Below are positions 29,797 through 38,052 of a DNA stretch of 64,000 nt, in pieces. Source of the stretch: Nocardioides marmotae (GTDB lineage Bacteria; Actinomycetota; Actinomycetes; Propionibacteriales; Nocardioidaceae). The stretch spans positions 992,001-1,056,000 of the forward strand of contig NZ_CP053660.1 in NCBI RefSeq assembly GCF_013177455.1, read 5' to 3'. Position numbers and translations under genes: made by a program. Numbering within the stretch: the stretch's first letter is position 1; the number at the start of each line of letters is the position of its first letter. Below the pieces are notes generated by a model that was given only the letters and a program-made list of their open reading frames with translations, did not search any database and was not told the DNA's origin.

Positions 29797-30825
29797 TCAG
29801 GCCACGGTAGGGCCGCGGTCGGCGTCGTCGGGGGCGGCACGCCGGTCCACCGCCCGCAGCTCGACCGCGCGCGGGGCGGGCAGCTCGTCCTCGGTGACCG
29901 CGAGATCGGTGAACCGGCGGGCCGCGACGAGCACCCGGGTCTCCAGCGAGCCGACCGCGGCGTTGTAGTGCCCGACGGCGGCGTTGAGCGAGCGGCCGAC
30001 GGAGTCGAGGTGGCCGCCGAAGGTGCCGAGCCGGGTGTGCAGGTCGCGCCCGAGCCGGTGGATCTCCCGGGCCTGGTCGGCCAGCGCCTCGTGGGTCCAG
30101 CCGTGGGCGACGGTGCGCAGCAGCGCGATCAGCGTGGTGGGGGAGGCGAGCACGACCTGCTTGGCGGCGGCGTGCTCGAGCAGCCCGCCGTCGGTCTCGA
30201 GCGCGGCGGCGAGGAACGACTCGGCCGGCACGAAGAGGACGACGAACTCCGGGGTCTCCGGCAGCGAGCGCCAGTAGGCCTTGGAGCCGAGCTGGTCGAC
30301 GTGGGTGCGCAGCTGGCGGGCGTGCCGGGCCAGGTGGTGGCGGCGCTGGGTGTCGTCGTCGGCGGAGCTCGCGTCGAGGTAGGCGTCGAGCGGCACCTTG
30401 GCGTCCACGACCACCCGCCGGCCGCCGACCAGGTTGACGACGAGGTCGGGCCGCAGCGCGCCGTCCTCCAGCCGGACCTGCTCGGTGAAGTCGCACCGGT
30501 CGACCAGGCCGGCCAGCTCCACGGCCCGGCGCAGGTGCAGCTCGCCCCACCGGCCGCGCACCTGCGGCTTGCGCAGCGCGGTCGCCAGCGACTGGGTCTC
30601 GCGGCGCAGGTCGTCGACCTGCTGGTGCAGCCGCCCGGTCCAGCCCTCGCGCTGGAGGTCGAGGTGGCGCAGCTGGTCGCTGAGCCGGTCCAGGCCCTGC
30701 ATCACCTCCGCGGACTCCAGCGCGCCCTCGACCACCGCCGGTCGCGACCGCGCCCACAGCACGCCGACCAGCGCGCCGAGCGCGAGCCCGACCGCGAGCG
30801 CGAGGAACAACGTCACCGTCTGCAT
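29797..30825 (-). CDS. rmuC: DNA recombination protein RmuC
   Basis: 342 residues. An N-terminal membrane helix (LFLALAVGLALGALVGVLWA), a helical region, then the RmuC domain: RGRWGELHLRRAVELAGLV, RPDLVVNLVGGRRVVVDAKV, VLFVPAESFLAAAL and KQVVLASPTTLIALLRTVA. RmuC restrains rearrangements at inverted repeats in E. coli. A tail of ~40 charged residues ends the protein. It lies 41 bases upstream of the DUF6542-like gene and probably shares its mRNA. Confidence 0.93.
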   Translation of the reverse strand: MQTVTLFLALAVGLALGALVGVLWARSRPAVVEGALESAEVMQGLDRLSDQLRHLDLQREGWTGRLHQQVDDLRRETQSLATALRKPQVRGRWGELHLRRAVELAGLVDRCDFTEQVRLEDGALRPDLVVNLVGGRRVVVDAKVPLDAYLDASSADDDTQRRHHLARHARQLRTHVDQLGSKAYWRSLPETPEFVVLFVPAESFLAAALETDGGLLEHAAAKQVVLASPTTLIALLRTVAHGWTHEALADQAREIHRLGRDLHTRLGTFGGHLDSVGRSLNAAVGHYNAAVGSLETRVLVAARRFTDLAVTEDELPAPRAVELRAVDRRAAPDDADRGPTVA

Positions 30826-30954
30826 GGCCGCAGCATGCCGCGGACCGCCGACAGTCCCACCGACAGTGCCGCGGACGGGCCACGGGCCGACCCGATTGGC
30901 CGGGGCCGGGCCTGGTCACCGGCGGGGAAGTCCGCACCCCATCGAGGAGTACCC

Positions 30955-31425
30955 GTGAACCTGACCCATGTCCCGCTCCGCGTCGCCACCGGCGCGTTCA
31001 TCCTCAACTCCGGCGTCAGCAAGCTCGGCGCCGACGAGGGCACCGCCGGGTACCTCCACGGCGCCGCGGCATCGACGTACCCGGCGCTGTTCAAGGACAT
31101 GAAGCCCGTGAGCTTCGCCCAGCTGCTCGCCTACAGCGAGATCGCGGTCGGCGCGGCGCTGCTCACCCCGAAGGTGCCCGCGACGGTCGCGGGCGGCGTG
31201 CTGACCGCGTTCGGCGCGAGCCTGGTCGGGATGTACCTCAAGACCCCCTCGATGACCCTCGACGACGGCATCCGCCCCAGCCCGGAGGGCATCGGCGTGG
31301 CCAAGGACGTCTGGCTGGTCGGCGCCGGCCTCACGCTGCTGACCCAGGGCATCACCGGGGCGGCGAAGTCCGGCGTCAAGTCGACCAAGCGCGCGGTCAA
31401 GAAGGCCAACCCGATCAGCAGCTGA
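30955..31425 (+). CDS. DoxX-like small membrane protein
   Basis: 156 residues from GTG 30955 with GAGGAGT upstream. VPLRVATGAFILNSGVSKL at the N-terminus, two further hydrophobic stretches (LLAYSEIAVGAALL, VAGGVLTAFGASLVGMYL) and a fourth (WLVGAGLTLLTQGI), then a Lys-rich tail. The pattern is DoxX-like, a loose family of quinone- or stress-linked membrane proteins. Function not assignable. It is divergent from rmuC. Confidence 0.75.
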   Translation: MNLTHVPLRVATGAFILNSGVSKLGADEGTAGYLHGAAASTYPALFKDMKPVSFAQLLAYSEIAVGAALLTPKVPATVAGGVLTAFGASLVGMYLKTPSMTLDDGIRPSPEGIGVAKDVWLVGAGLTLLTQGITGAAKSGVKSTKRAVKKANPISS

Positions 31426-31451
31426 GCGCTCGGCTGAGACCGGCCGGGCCC

Positions 31452-32228
31452 TCAGTCCAGGTCGACGACCACGGGGGCGTGGTCGGAGGCGCCCTGGCCG
31501 GCGCGTTCCTCGCGGTCGATGAACGCGCCGGTCACCCGCTCGGCGAACGGCGCGGAGCCCAGGACGAAGTCGATCCGCAGGCCGCGGTTGCGCTCGAAGC
31601 GCTGCCGGTAGTAGTCCCAGTAGGTGTAGACCTCCGGGCCCGGCGCGTGCGGGCGGACCACGTCGACGTACCCGTCGTCGAGGAAGGCCTGGAAGGCCGC
31701 CCGCTCGCGCGGGGTGACGTGCGTCGAGGTCGCGAACTGCTTGGGGTCGAAGACGTCCTCGTCGGTCGGGGCGACGTTCCAGTCGCCGACCAGCGCGGTC
31801 GGGGTGTCGCGCCAGTCCTTCGCCGCCTCGCGCAGCCGGGCCAGCCAGTCGAGCTTGTAGTGGTAGTGCGGGTCGTCGACCTTGCGGCCGTTGGGGACGT
31901 AGAGCGACCAGACCCGTACGCCGCCGCAGGTCGCGCCGATCGCGCGCGCCTCGGACTCCGCCGGGTCGCCCCAGCCCGGCTGGCCCGGGAAGCCCACCTC
32001 GACGTCCTCGAGGCCGACCCGGCTGAGCACCGCGACGCCGTTCCACTGGTTGGTGCCGGCGTAGGCGACCTCGTAGCCCATCGACTGCAGACCCATGAGC
32101 GGGACCTGCTCCTCGCGGGCCTTGGTCTCCTGCAGGGCGAGCACGTCGACGTCGTGCCGCTCGAGGAAGGCCTCGACCCGCGCGATGCGTGACCGGAGGG
32201 AATTGACGTTCCAAGTAGCGACCCGCAC
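31452..32228 (-). CDS. xth: Exodeoxyribonuclease III family protein
   Basis: 258 residues from GTG 32228. An AP endonuclease/3'-exonuclease of base excision repair with all landmarks: VATWNVNSLRSR, LALQETKA (metal-binding Glu), WSLYVPNGRK, LVGDWNVAPTDEDV, YYRQRFERNRGLRIDFVLGS and GASDHAPVVVDLD. The start is favoured over 32246 because a TAGGGT box (complement of 32236-32241) ends 7 bases before GTG 32228 and would place the transcript start at this codon. Confidence 0.95.
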   Translation of the reverse strand: MRVATWNVNSLRSRIARVEAFLERHDVDVLALQETKAREEQVPLMGLQSMGYEVAYAGTNQWNGVAVLSRVGLEDVEVGFPGQPGWGDPAESEARAIGATCGGVRVWSLYVPNGRKVDDPHYHYKLDWLARLREAAKDWRDTPTALVGDWNVAPTDEDVFDPKQFATSTHVTPRERAAFQAFLDDGYVDVVRPHAPGPEVYTYWDYYRQRFERNRGLRIDFVLGSAPFAERVTGAFIDREERAGQGASDHAPVVVDLD

Positions 32229-32235
32229 GCGCCCC

Positions 32236-32256
32236 ACCCTAGGCACCGCCTAGGGT
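32236..32256. promoter_or_regulatory. Two back-to-back -10 boxes, divergent leaderless promoters
   Basis: On the minus strand TAGGGT (complement of 32236-32241) lies 7 bases before the exonuclease start; on the plus strand TAGGGT (32251-32256) lies 6 bases before the ATG at 32263. The two boxes are 9 bases apart, so the two promoters overlap and RNA polymerase could occupy only one at a time. Confidence 0.7.
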
Positions 32257-32262
32257 CATGCC

Positions 32263-32979
32263 ATGGCCCGGGCTGCTGCGTGGATGGTGCATGCGTACAC
32301 GATGTCCGGGGCGGTGCTGGGCCTGTTGATGGTCCACCTGTCCTACCAGGGCGAGGTCGAGGCCGTCCTGTGGCTCTTCCTGGTCGCGATGCTCGTCGAC
32401 GGGACCGACGGATTCCTGGCCCGGCGCTTCCGGGTCAAGGAGGTGGTGCCCGAGATCGACGGCGCACTGCTGGACAACATCGTCGACTACCTCACCTACG
32501 CCTTCGCGCCGATGATCCTGCTGTGGGCGACGGGCCGGCTGCCCGACGGCGCCTGGGGTGCGGTGGTGGCGGCGGTGCCGCTGGTGGCCTCCTGCTACCA
32601 GTTCTGCCGCAGCGACGCGAAGACCGAGGACCACTACTTCCGCGGGTTCCCGAGCTACTGGAACATCGTGGCCTTCCACGTCTTCGTCCTCGACCTCTCG
32701 GTCACCGCGACGGTCGTGCTGCTGCTCGTGCTCGCGGTGCTGGTCTACGTGCCGGTGCGCTACGTCTACCCCTCGCGCACCGAGGCGCTGTGGGGGCTGA
32801 ACATGACCCTGGCGACCGCGTGGCTCGCGGTCTACGCGCTGCTCGTCCTCGACCTGCCCGACCCCTCCACCGTCCTGGTCGGGGCCTCGCTGGCCTACGT
32901 CGCCTACTACACCGCCGTCAGCGGCTGGCTGACGCTCTCGGGGCGCCGTCGGGAGGCGGCGATAACGTCGCTGGCGTGA
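32263..32979 (+). CDS. CDP-alcohol phosphatidyltransferase, phosphatidylcholine-synthase-like
   Basis: 238 residues, about seven to eight helices. The CDP-alcohol phosphotransferase motif is complete: DGTDGFLARRF then EIDGALLDNIVD. VKEVVPEIDG and DHYFRGFPSYWNIVAF resemble bacterial phosphatidylcholine synthase (Pcs), which joins choline to CDP-diacylglycerol. Phosphatidylcholine is not general in actinobacteria, so the alcohol acceptor should be tested. It overlaps the next gene by 4 bases. Confidence 0.85.
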   Translation: MARAAAWMVHAYTMSGAVLGLLMVHLSYQGEVEAVLWLFLVAMLVDGTDGFLARRFRVKEVVPEIDGALLDNIVDYLTYAFAPMILLWATGRLPDGAWGAVVAAVPLVASCYQFCRSDAKTEDHYFRGFPSYWNIVAFHVFVLDLSVTATVVLLLVLAVLVYVPVRYVYPSRTEALWGLNMTLATAWLAVYALLVLDLPDPSTVLVGASLAYVAYYTAVSGWLTLSGRRREAAITSLA

Positions 32980-33641
32980 TCGTCACCTTCGACCTGTTCA
33001 GCGCCCTGACCGACAGCCGCACCGGCGCCCCGCGCGTGCTGGCCGAGCTGGCGACCGAGCGCGGGTGGCCGCAGTCGGGCGAGGAGCTCTACGACCGCTG
33101 GGACGGCCACAACAAGGCGCTCCAGCGCACCGCGACCGCGCCGACCACGTTCCACGACCTCTCCCGCGAGGCGCTGGCGCGGGCCTGGGCCGAGCTCGGC
33201 CACGACCAGGGGTACGTCGACGCCGACACCGCCCGCCTGGAGGACTCGGTCGGCGAGTGGCCGCTGTGGCCCGACGTGGCCGCGGGGGTCGCCGCCGTCG
33301 CGCGCGACCACCGCGTGGGGCTGCTCTCGAACGTCGACGACGACCTGGCGCGGCGCACCCGCGCCCACGCGCTGGTCGACCCGGCGCTCGTGATGACCTC
33401 CCAGCGGCTCGGCGCGTACAAGCCGAGCCGCGAGATCTACGCCCGCGCCGCGGCCGAGGCCGCACCGGACCGGCTGGTCCACGTGGCGGCGTCGGCACGC
33501 GACGTACGCGGGGCGATCGAGGCTGGCCTGCCGACGGTGCGGCTGGTGCGGCCCGGCCACGTCGTGGACGCGACAGGGCCGCGGCCGCCGGTCGAGGTGA
33601 CCGACGCCGCGGCCCTGGCCGAGGCGGTCGCGGGGGTCTGA
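32976..33641 (+). CDS. HAD superfamily hydrolase
   Basis: 221 residues from GTG 32976, overlapping the previous stop (GTGA). Motif I is FDLFSAL, with the nucleophilic Asp followed by a dehalogenase-like rather than phosphatase-like second position. Motif II is LLSNVDDDL (Ser), motif III GAYKPSREIY (Lys), and motif IV VAASARDVRGA. The layout is that of type II haloacid-dehalogenase-like proteins. Its coupling to the phospholipid enzyme suggests, but does not prove, a shared role. Confidence 0.82.
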   Translation: MIVTFDLFSALTDSRTGAPRVLAELATERGWPQSGEELYDRWDGHNKALQRTATAPTTFHDLSREALARAWAELGHDQGYVDADTARLEDSVGEWPLWPDVAAGVAAVARDHRVGLLSNVDDDLARRTRAHALVDPALVMTSQRLGAYKPSREIYARAAAEAAPDRLVHVAASARDVRGAIEAGLPTVRLVRPGHVVDATGPRPPVEVTDAAALAEAVAGV

Positions 33642-33661
33642 CCCCCGCAACCCGGTGGTGC

Positions 33662-35023
33662 TCAGGTGGTGGGGACCACCAGGATCGCCCAGGCGACGAG
33701 CGGGGCGATCACCACGATCGACATGCCCCACTGCATGAGCCGCTTGAAGACCAGCTCGCGGTCGGCGGCGTCGGCGTTGGCGACGACCAGCGCGCCGTTG
33801 GTGGAGAACGGGCTGCAGTCGACGACCGAGCTGGAGATCGCCAGCGCCGCGATCAGGCCGATCGCGTTGACCTGGTCGGTCAGCAGGAACGGCACGGCGA
33901 GCGGGATGAGCGCGCCGATGATGCCGGTCGTGGACGCGAAGGCCGAGACCACCGCGGCGATGAGGCAGATGAGCAGCGCCGCCACGAGCGGGGCGCCGAC
34001 CTCGGCGACCTGCTCGCCGACCCAGTCGACGACGCCCTGGTCCTGGAGCAGGTTGACGTAGGTGACGATGCCGCCGATCAGCAGCACGGTGCCCCAGCTG
34101 ATCTTCTCGACCGCGCCCTTGGCGGAGGTGGGGAAGGCGAGGGTGAGCGCGACCGCGATGGTCAGCGCGGTGAAGCCGACGTCGAGGTCGAAGCCGAGCG
34201 CGCCGACCATGAGCGCGACCAGGCCGAGCAGCGTGACGATGCGCTGGGGGTCGAGGGTGTGCTCCGGGTCGACGGGCTCGGTGCTGCCCCCGCCGGTGCT
34301 GCGGGAGGCCTCGACGGCGGAGTACGGCGTGCCGGGGCCGCCGGAGCGCATCGCGGCGTGGCTGGCGGCCTCGGCCTCGGCGCCCATGGCCGAGACGGTC
34401 GCGGTCTCCTTGCCGCGCGCGATCAGGGCCCGGCCGCCGAAGGCGACGTAGGTGATCGCGGCGATCAGCGCGGCGGCGGTGAAGGTGGTGAGGAAGAGGA
34501 CCAGCTGGTTGCCCGGCAGGTTGTTCTGGTCGACCACGCCGTTGGTGATCGAGCCGAAGATGCCGATGGGGGAGAAGGAGCCGGCGGTCGCGCCCTGCAC
34601 GACCATCATGCCCATCATCATCGGGTTGATGGAGTAGCGCAGTGCGAAGCCCATGGCGACCGGCGCGACGATGGCGACCGCGGCGGGGCTGACCGCGCCG
34701 ATCGAGGTCACGGCCGCGCAGACCAGGAACATCGCCCACGGCACGAGCGCGACGCGACCGCCGACCGCGCGGACGGCGGCGTGCACGATCCAGTCGACGG
34801 TGCCGTTGTTCTTGGCCAGGGCGAAGAGGTAGGTGACTCCGACGAGGATGACGAACAGGTCGCTGGGGAAGCCGCCCAGCACGCCGTCGGCATCGAGGTC
34901 GTAGACGGCGAGGCCGACGATGAACGCGGCGACGAGCGCGAGCGCGCCCATGTTGACGCCGCGGACGGTCGCCACCAGGAACACGATCACGAGGACCGCG
35001 AGTGAGACGAGTTCGGTGGACAC
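33662..35023 (-). CDS. MatC-like dicarboxylate/malonate carrier (SLC13-type)
   Basis: 453 residues, about eleven helices. Two half-repeats each hold a re-entrant motif: SIGAVSPAAVAIVAPVAMG in the first and ASTTGIIGALIPLAVPFLL then SSSVVDCSPFSTNGA in the second. A polar loop of ~60 residues separates them. The wording fits the MatC family, which takes up malonate and related diacids. A divergent GntR gene at 35129 with a shared operator region supports substrate-controlled uptake. Confidence 0.8.
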   Translation of the reverse strand: MSTELVSLAVLVIVFLVATVRGVNMGALALVAAFIVGLAVYDLDADGVLGGFPSDLFVILVGVTYLFALAKNNGTVDWIVHAAVRAVGGRVALVPWAMFLVCAAVTSIGAVSPAAVAIVAPVAMGFALRYSINPMMMGMMVVQGATAGSFSPIGIFGSITNGVVDQNNLPGNQLVLFLTTFTAAALIAAITYVAFGGRALIARGKETATVSAMGAEAEAASHAAMRSGGPGTPYSAVEASRSTGGGSTEPVDPEHTLDPQRIVTLLGLVALMVGALGFDLDVGFTALTIAVALTLAFPTSAKGAVEKISWGTVLLIGGIVTYVNLLQDQGVVDWVGEQVAEVGAPLVAALLICLIAAVVSAFASTTGIIGALIPLAVPFLLTDQVNAIGLIAALAISSSVVDCSPFSTNGALVVANADAADRELVFKRLMQWGMSIVVIAPLVAWAILVVPTT

Positions 35024-35073
35024 AGGTGCTTCCCTCCAGTGTGATGCGCGTCATGCGCCGTGGGGATTGATCA

Positions 35074-35097
35074 TGTCAGTGGCTAGGCCACCTGACA
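35074..35097. promoter_or_regulatory. Operator between carrier and GntR gene
   Basis: TGTCAGTGGC and GGCCACCTGACA form a dyad with a one-base offset, between the carrier start (35023) and the TACGAT box (35116-35121) of the GntR gene. A second motif, CTGGACCACTGGGTCAC, follows at about 35099. GntR/FadR proteins commonly bind such short dyads, so self-control and control of the carrier are likely. Confidence 0.55.
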
Positions 35098-35128
35098 ACT
35101 GGACCACTGGGTCACTACGATCGAAGGC

Positions 35129-35746
35129 ATGTCCGAGGAGCCGCCCCCGCGCCGCCTGACCCCGCTGCGGCGCGAGCGCCTCTACGAGAGCCTGGCCGCG
35201 CACATCTCGGACTTCATCGAGGCCCAGGGGCTCGTCGGCGGGGACCGGCTGCCGCCCGAGCGGCAGCTCGCGGCCGAGCTCGGCGTCAGCCGGGCGACGC
35301 TGTCGCGGGCGCTCGCCTCGCTCGAGACCCGCGGGCGCATCGAGGTGCGGCACGGGGTCGGCGCGCTGGTCCGGGAGCCGGAGCCGCCCGGCGGTGCGGC
35401 CTGGCAGGCCGGGCTGGCCGAACGGCCGCGCTCGGAGGTCCAGGTCGCCCGCGAGGCCGTGCTCGCCGGGCTGGCCCGGGTCGCCGCCGGGGCGGACAGC
35501 TCGCTGCGCACCGCCATGCTCGCCCCCGACGGCCGGCCGCGGACCTTCGACCACACCTGGCGGTGCGTACGCCGCCTGGCCGGCGGCGGCCTGCTCGCCG
35601 AGCTCGACGACGCCCTCGCCGGGCACGCGCCCGGCCCGGGGGACACGCCCGAGGCGCGCGAGCGGCTCGACGCGCTGGCCGACGCCGTGCTCCGGGGCGA
35701 CGCGGCCGCGGCGGCCACGACCTGCCAGGGCATGCTGGGCGGCTGA
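35129..35746 (+). CDS. GntR-family transcriptional regulator
   Basis: 205 residues. N-terminal winged helix: LYESLAAHISDFIEAQGLV, GDRLPPERQLAAELGVSRAT and LSRALASLETRGRIEVRHG. The C-terminal ~120 residues are Ala-rich and helical, as in the ligand domain of the FadR group, though shorter than usual. TACGAT (35116-35121) ends 7 bases before the ATG, so the mRNA may be leaderless. It probably controls the MatC-like carrier. Confidence 0.88.
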   Translation: MSEEPPPRRLTPLRRERLYESLAAHISDFIEAQGLVGGDRLPPERQLAAELGVSRATLSRALASLETRGRIEVRHGVGALVREPEPPGGAAWQAGLAERPRSEVQVAREAVLAGLARVAAGADSSLRTAMLAPDGRPRTFDHTWRCVRRLAGGGLLAELDDALAGHAPGPGDTPEARERLDALADAVLRGDAAAAATTCQGMLGG

Positions 35747-35791
35747 CCGCTCGACGAGGCGGGCCCCGCGCGGGCCAGGAGAGGGACGCAC

Positions 35792-36562
35792 GTGGTGGAC
35801 GGCCTGCTCGAGCACGTCTGGGTGGTGCTCGCCGGCTTCGGCGCCGGCCTGCTCACCTCGACCGTGGGGGTGGCCAGCCTGCTCAGCTTCCCGGTGCTCC
35901 TGGCCGTCGGGCTGCCGCCGGTGGTCGCCAACGTCTCGAACACCCTCGGGCTGATCCCCGCCGGCGCCGGCGGCGCGGTCGGCTATCGCGACGAGCTGAA
36001 GGTGGAGCCGGCGCTGACGGTGCGGGTGATCGCGCTCTCCGCGGTCGGTGGGCTGCTCGGCGCGGGCCTGCTGCTGGCCCTGCCCTCCAGCGTCTTCGAG
36101 GCGGTCGTGCCGTGGCTGATCCTCGGCACCTGCGTGCTCGTCGCCGCCCAGCCGCGCATCTCCGCCGCGCTGCGCGCCCGCCACGGCCCCGGTGAGCGGC
36201 CCGTCCGGCTGCGTCTCTCGCCGGTCGCGACCGTCTTCGTCGTGCTGACCGGCGTCTACGGCGGCTACTTCGGCGCCGGCGCCGGCGTCATGATGATCGC
36301 CGTCCTCGCGCTCTCCCTCGACCTCGACTTCGGCGTCGTCGCCGGCATCCGGACCACCTCGCTGATGGCCTCCAACCTCGTCGCGGGGATCGTCTTCACC
36401 CTGGTCGCCGAGGTCGACTGGGTCGTCGTCGCGCTGCTCGCCCTCAGCTCGGTCGGCGGCGGCTACCTCGGCGCCCGGATCGCCCGCCGGCTCCCCGCCA
36501 CCGCCCTGCGCGCCGCCGTGCTCGTCGCCGGCGTCGTCGCCGCGGTCACCCTGCTGGTCTGA
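35792..36562 (+). CDS. TauE/SafE-family membrane exporter
   Basis: 256 residues from GTG 35792 (a second GTG three bases later is possible), with AGGAGAGGG upstream. Eight hydrophobic segments arranged as two repeats, the second beginning GVYGGYFGAGAGVMMIAVLAL and the first GAGLLTSTVGVASLLSFPVL (each 20-21 residues in the protein, cited in part). NTLGLIPAGAGGAVGYRDEL is a family landmark. TauE proteins move sulfonates, sulfite or small organic acids; substrate unknown. It lies 45 bases after the GntR gene. Confidence 0.88.
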   Translation: MVDGLLEHVWVVLAGFGAGLLTSTVGVASLLSFPVLLAVGLPPVVANVSNTLGLIPAGAGGAVGYRDELKVEPALTVRVIALSAVGGLLGAGLLLALPSSVFEAVVPWLILGTCVLVAAQPRISAALRARHGPGERPVRLRLSPVATVFVVLTGVYGGYFGAGAGVMMIAVLALSLDLDFGVVAGIRTTSLMASNLVAGIVFTLVAEVDWVVVALLALSSVGGGYLGARIARRLPATALRAAVLVAGVVAAVTLLV

Positions 36563-36617
36563 CCGGGTCCCTCGTGCGCAGGCCTGAGCCGTGCCCGGGG
36601 GCGGGCACGGGCCGGCT

Positions 36618-36719
36618 GGCGGGATAGTCCGGCACAGGAGCGCCCTGAGGTCCGCCGGAAAGGGCGCGCTGGTGTCGGACTATCCCGCCAAGGGCGCGCT
36701 CGTGTCGGACTACCCCGCC
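36618..36719. repeat. Dispersed long hairpin element, copy B, with duplicated arm
   Basis: The left arm starts GGCGGGATAGTCCGGCAC (36618-36635) and the right arm ends GTGTCGGACTATCCCGCC (36672-36689). With inner parts the 29-base arms agree at 25 positions. The right half is a 30-base unit repeated in tandem (36660-36689 and 36690-36719, two differences). It is the same family as 29219-29284 and, like that copy, sits between convergent genes. Confidence 0.88.
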
Positions 36720-36776
36720 GGCCCCGCCCGCCAGTGCGGGGGCGGCCCGAGGTCGGCGCAGGGGTCGGCGCAGAGG

Positions 36777-37961
36777 TCAGCGCAGGTCGGCCACCGCCGC
36801 GACGAGCCGATCCACGTCCTCCTCGGAGGTGTACGCCGCCAGGCCGGCGCGCACGCCGCCGGTGTCGCCCAGCCCGGCGTGCCGCGAGGCCTCGAGCGCG
36901 TAGAAGTGGCCCGCCGGCGCGTTGACCCCCTGGTCGGCCAGGTGCCGCGCGACGTCGACCGGGGCGTGGCCGGCCACGGTGAACAGCACGGTCGGGGTGC
37001 GGCGGGCCGGCGCACCGTGCAGCGTGACGCCGTCGATCGCGCGCAGCCCGTCGACCAGGTGGTCGAGCAGGGCCGACTCGCGGGCCTCCAGGGCCGCCAT
37101 CGAGCGCAGCAGCCGCTCGCGCCGGTCACCGCCACCCGGCTCGAGGCCGGCCATGAAGTCCACGGCCGCGGTCACGCCGGCCAGCAGCTCGTGGGGGAGC
37201 GTGCCGAGCTCGAACCGCTCGGGCACCACGTCGGTCGAGGGCAGCAGCTTGTCGGGGTGGAGGGTCTCCAGGAACGCCGGGTCGCCGGCGAGCAGCCCGA
37301 GGTGCGGGCCGAAGAACTTGTAGGGCGAGCACGCGAGCAGGTCGACCCCGAGCGCCGACCGGTCGACCGGCGCGTGCGGGGCCAGGTGCACCGCGTCGAG
37401 GTAGACCAGGGCGCCGGCCTCGTGGGCCGCGTCCGCGAGGCGACGTACGTCGGGGCGGGTGCCGAGGAGGTTGGAGCCGGCGGTGAACGCCACCAGCCGG
37501 GTCCGCTCGCCCAGCAGCGGGGCGAGGTCGTCGAGCTCGGCGGTCGCGGGGTCGAAGCCGAGCCACCGCACGGTCGCGCCGGCGCGCTCGGCCGCGGTCA
37601 CCCAGGGGCGGATGTTGGCGTCGTGGTCGAGCCGGGTCACGACCACCTCGTCGCCCGGGCCCCAGGAGCGAGACAGCGTGCGGGCCATGTCGAAGGTCAG
37701 CTGGGTCATCGAGCGGCCCACGACCACCCCGCGCGGGTCGGTGCCGAGCAGGTCCCCGGCGGCGGCGCGGGCCTCGGCGACGATCCGCTCGGTGCGAGCC
37801 TCGGCCTCGGTGGTGGTGCCGCGGTTGCCGAGCCCCGCGGTCATCGCGGCCGCGACCGCGCCGGCGACCTGGCGCGGCACCTGCGAGCCGCCGGGCCCGT
37901 CGAAGTGGGCGACCCCGAGGTCGAGGGCGGGGAAGCAGGCACGGATCCGGTCGACGTCCAC
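36777..37961 (-). CDS. Cysteine desulfurase-like class V aminotransferase
   Basis: 394 residues from GTG 37961, the point where similarity to the family begins (VDVDRIRACFPAL). PLP Lys in LLACSPYKFFGPHLG, AHFDGPGGSQVPRQV near the N-terminus, TRLDHDANIRPW and YLDAVHLAPHAPVD (the His is the PLP-stacking residue). No Cys-containing loop typical of SufS persulfide chemistry is obvious near the C-terminus, so sulfur transfer is not assured. No suf or isc genes are adjacent. Divergent from ychF. Confidence 0.85.
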   Translation of the reverse strand: MDVDRIRACFPALDLGVAHFDGPGGSQVPRQVAGAVAAAMTAGLGNRGTTTEAEARTERIVAEARAAAGDLLGTDPRGVVVGRSMTQLTFDMARTLSRSWGPGDEVVVTRLDHDANIRPWVTAAERAGATVRWLGFDPATAELDDLAPLLGERTRLVAFTAGSNLLGTRPDVRRLADAAHEAGALVYLDAVHLAPHAPVDRSALGVDLLACSPYKFFGPHLGLLAGDPAFLETLHPDKLLPSTDVVPERFELGTLPHELLAGVTAAVDFMAGLEPGGGDRRERLLRSMAALEARESALLDHLVDGLRAIDGVTLHGAPARRTPTVLFTVAGHAPVDVARHLADQGVNAPAGHFYALEASRHAGLGDTGGVRAGLAAYTSEEDVDRLVAAVADLR

Positions 37962-38052
37962 GCCGCGATGCTCCCACCCGGCGCGGGAGCGGGCGGCGAC
38001 GACCCGGTCGTGATTCGGCCGGGTCCCGCGCGGCTCCGTACACTCGCCGCTC

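Noticed and set aside
29327..30937. 536-residue minus-strand protein
   Set aside because: The first two-thirds are another frame of rmuC; a strong ribosome site marks GTG 29755 as the start.
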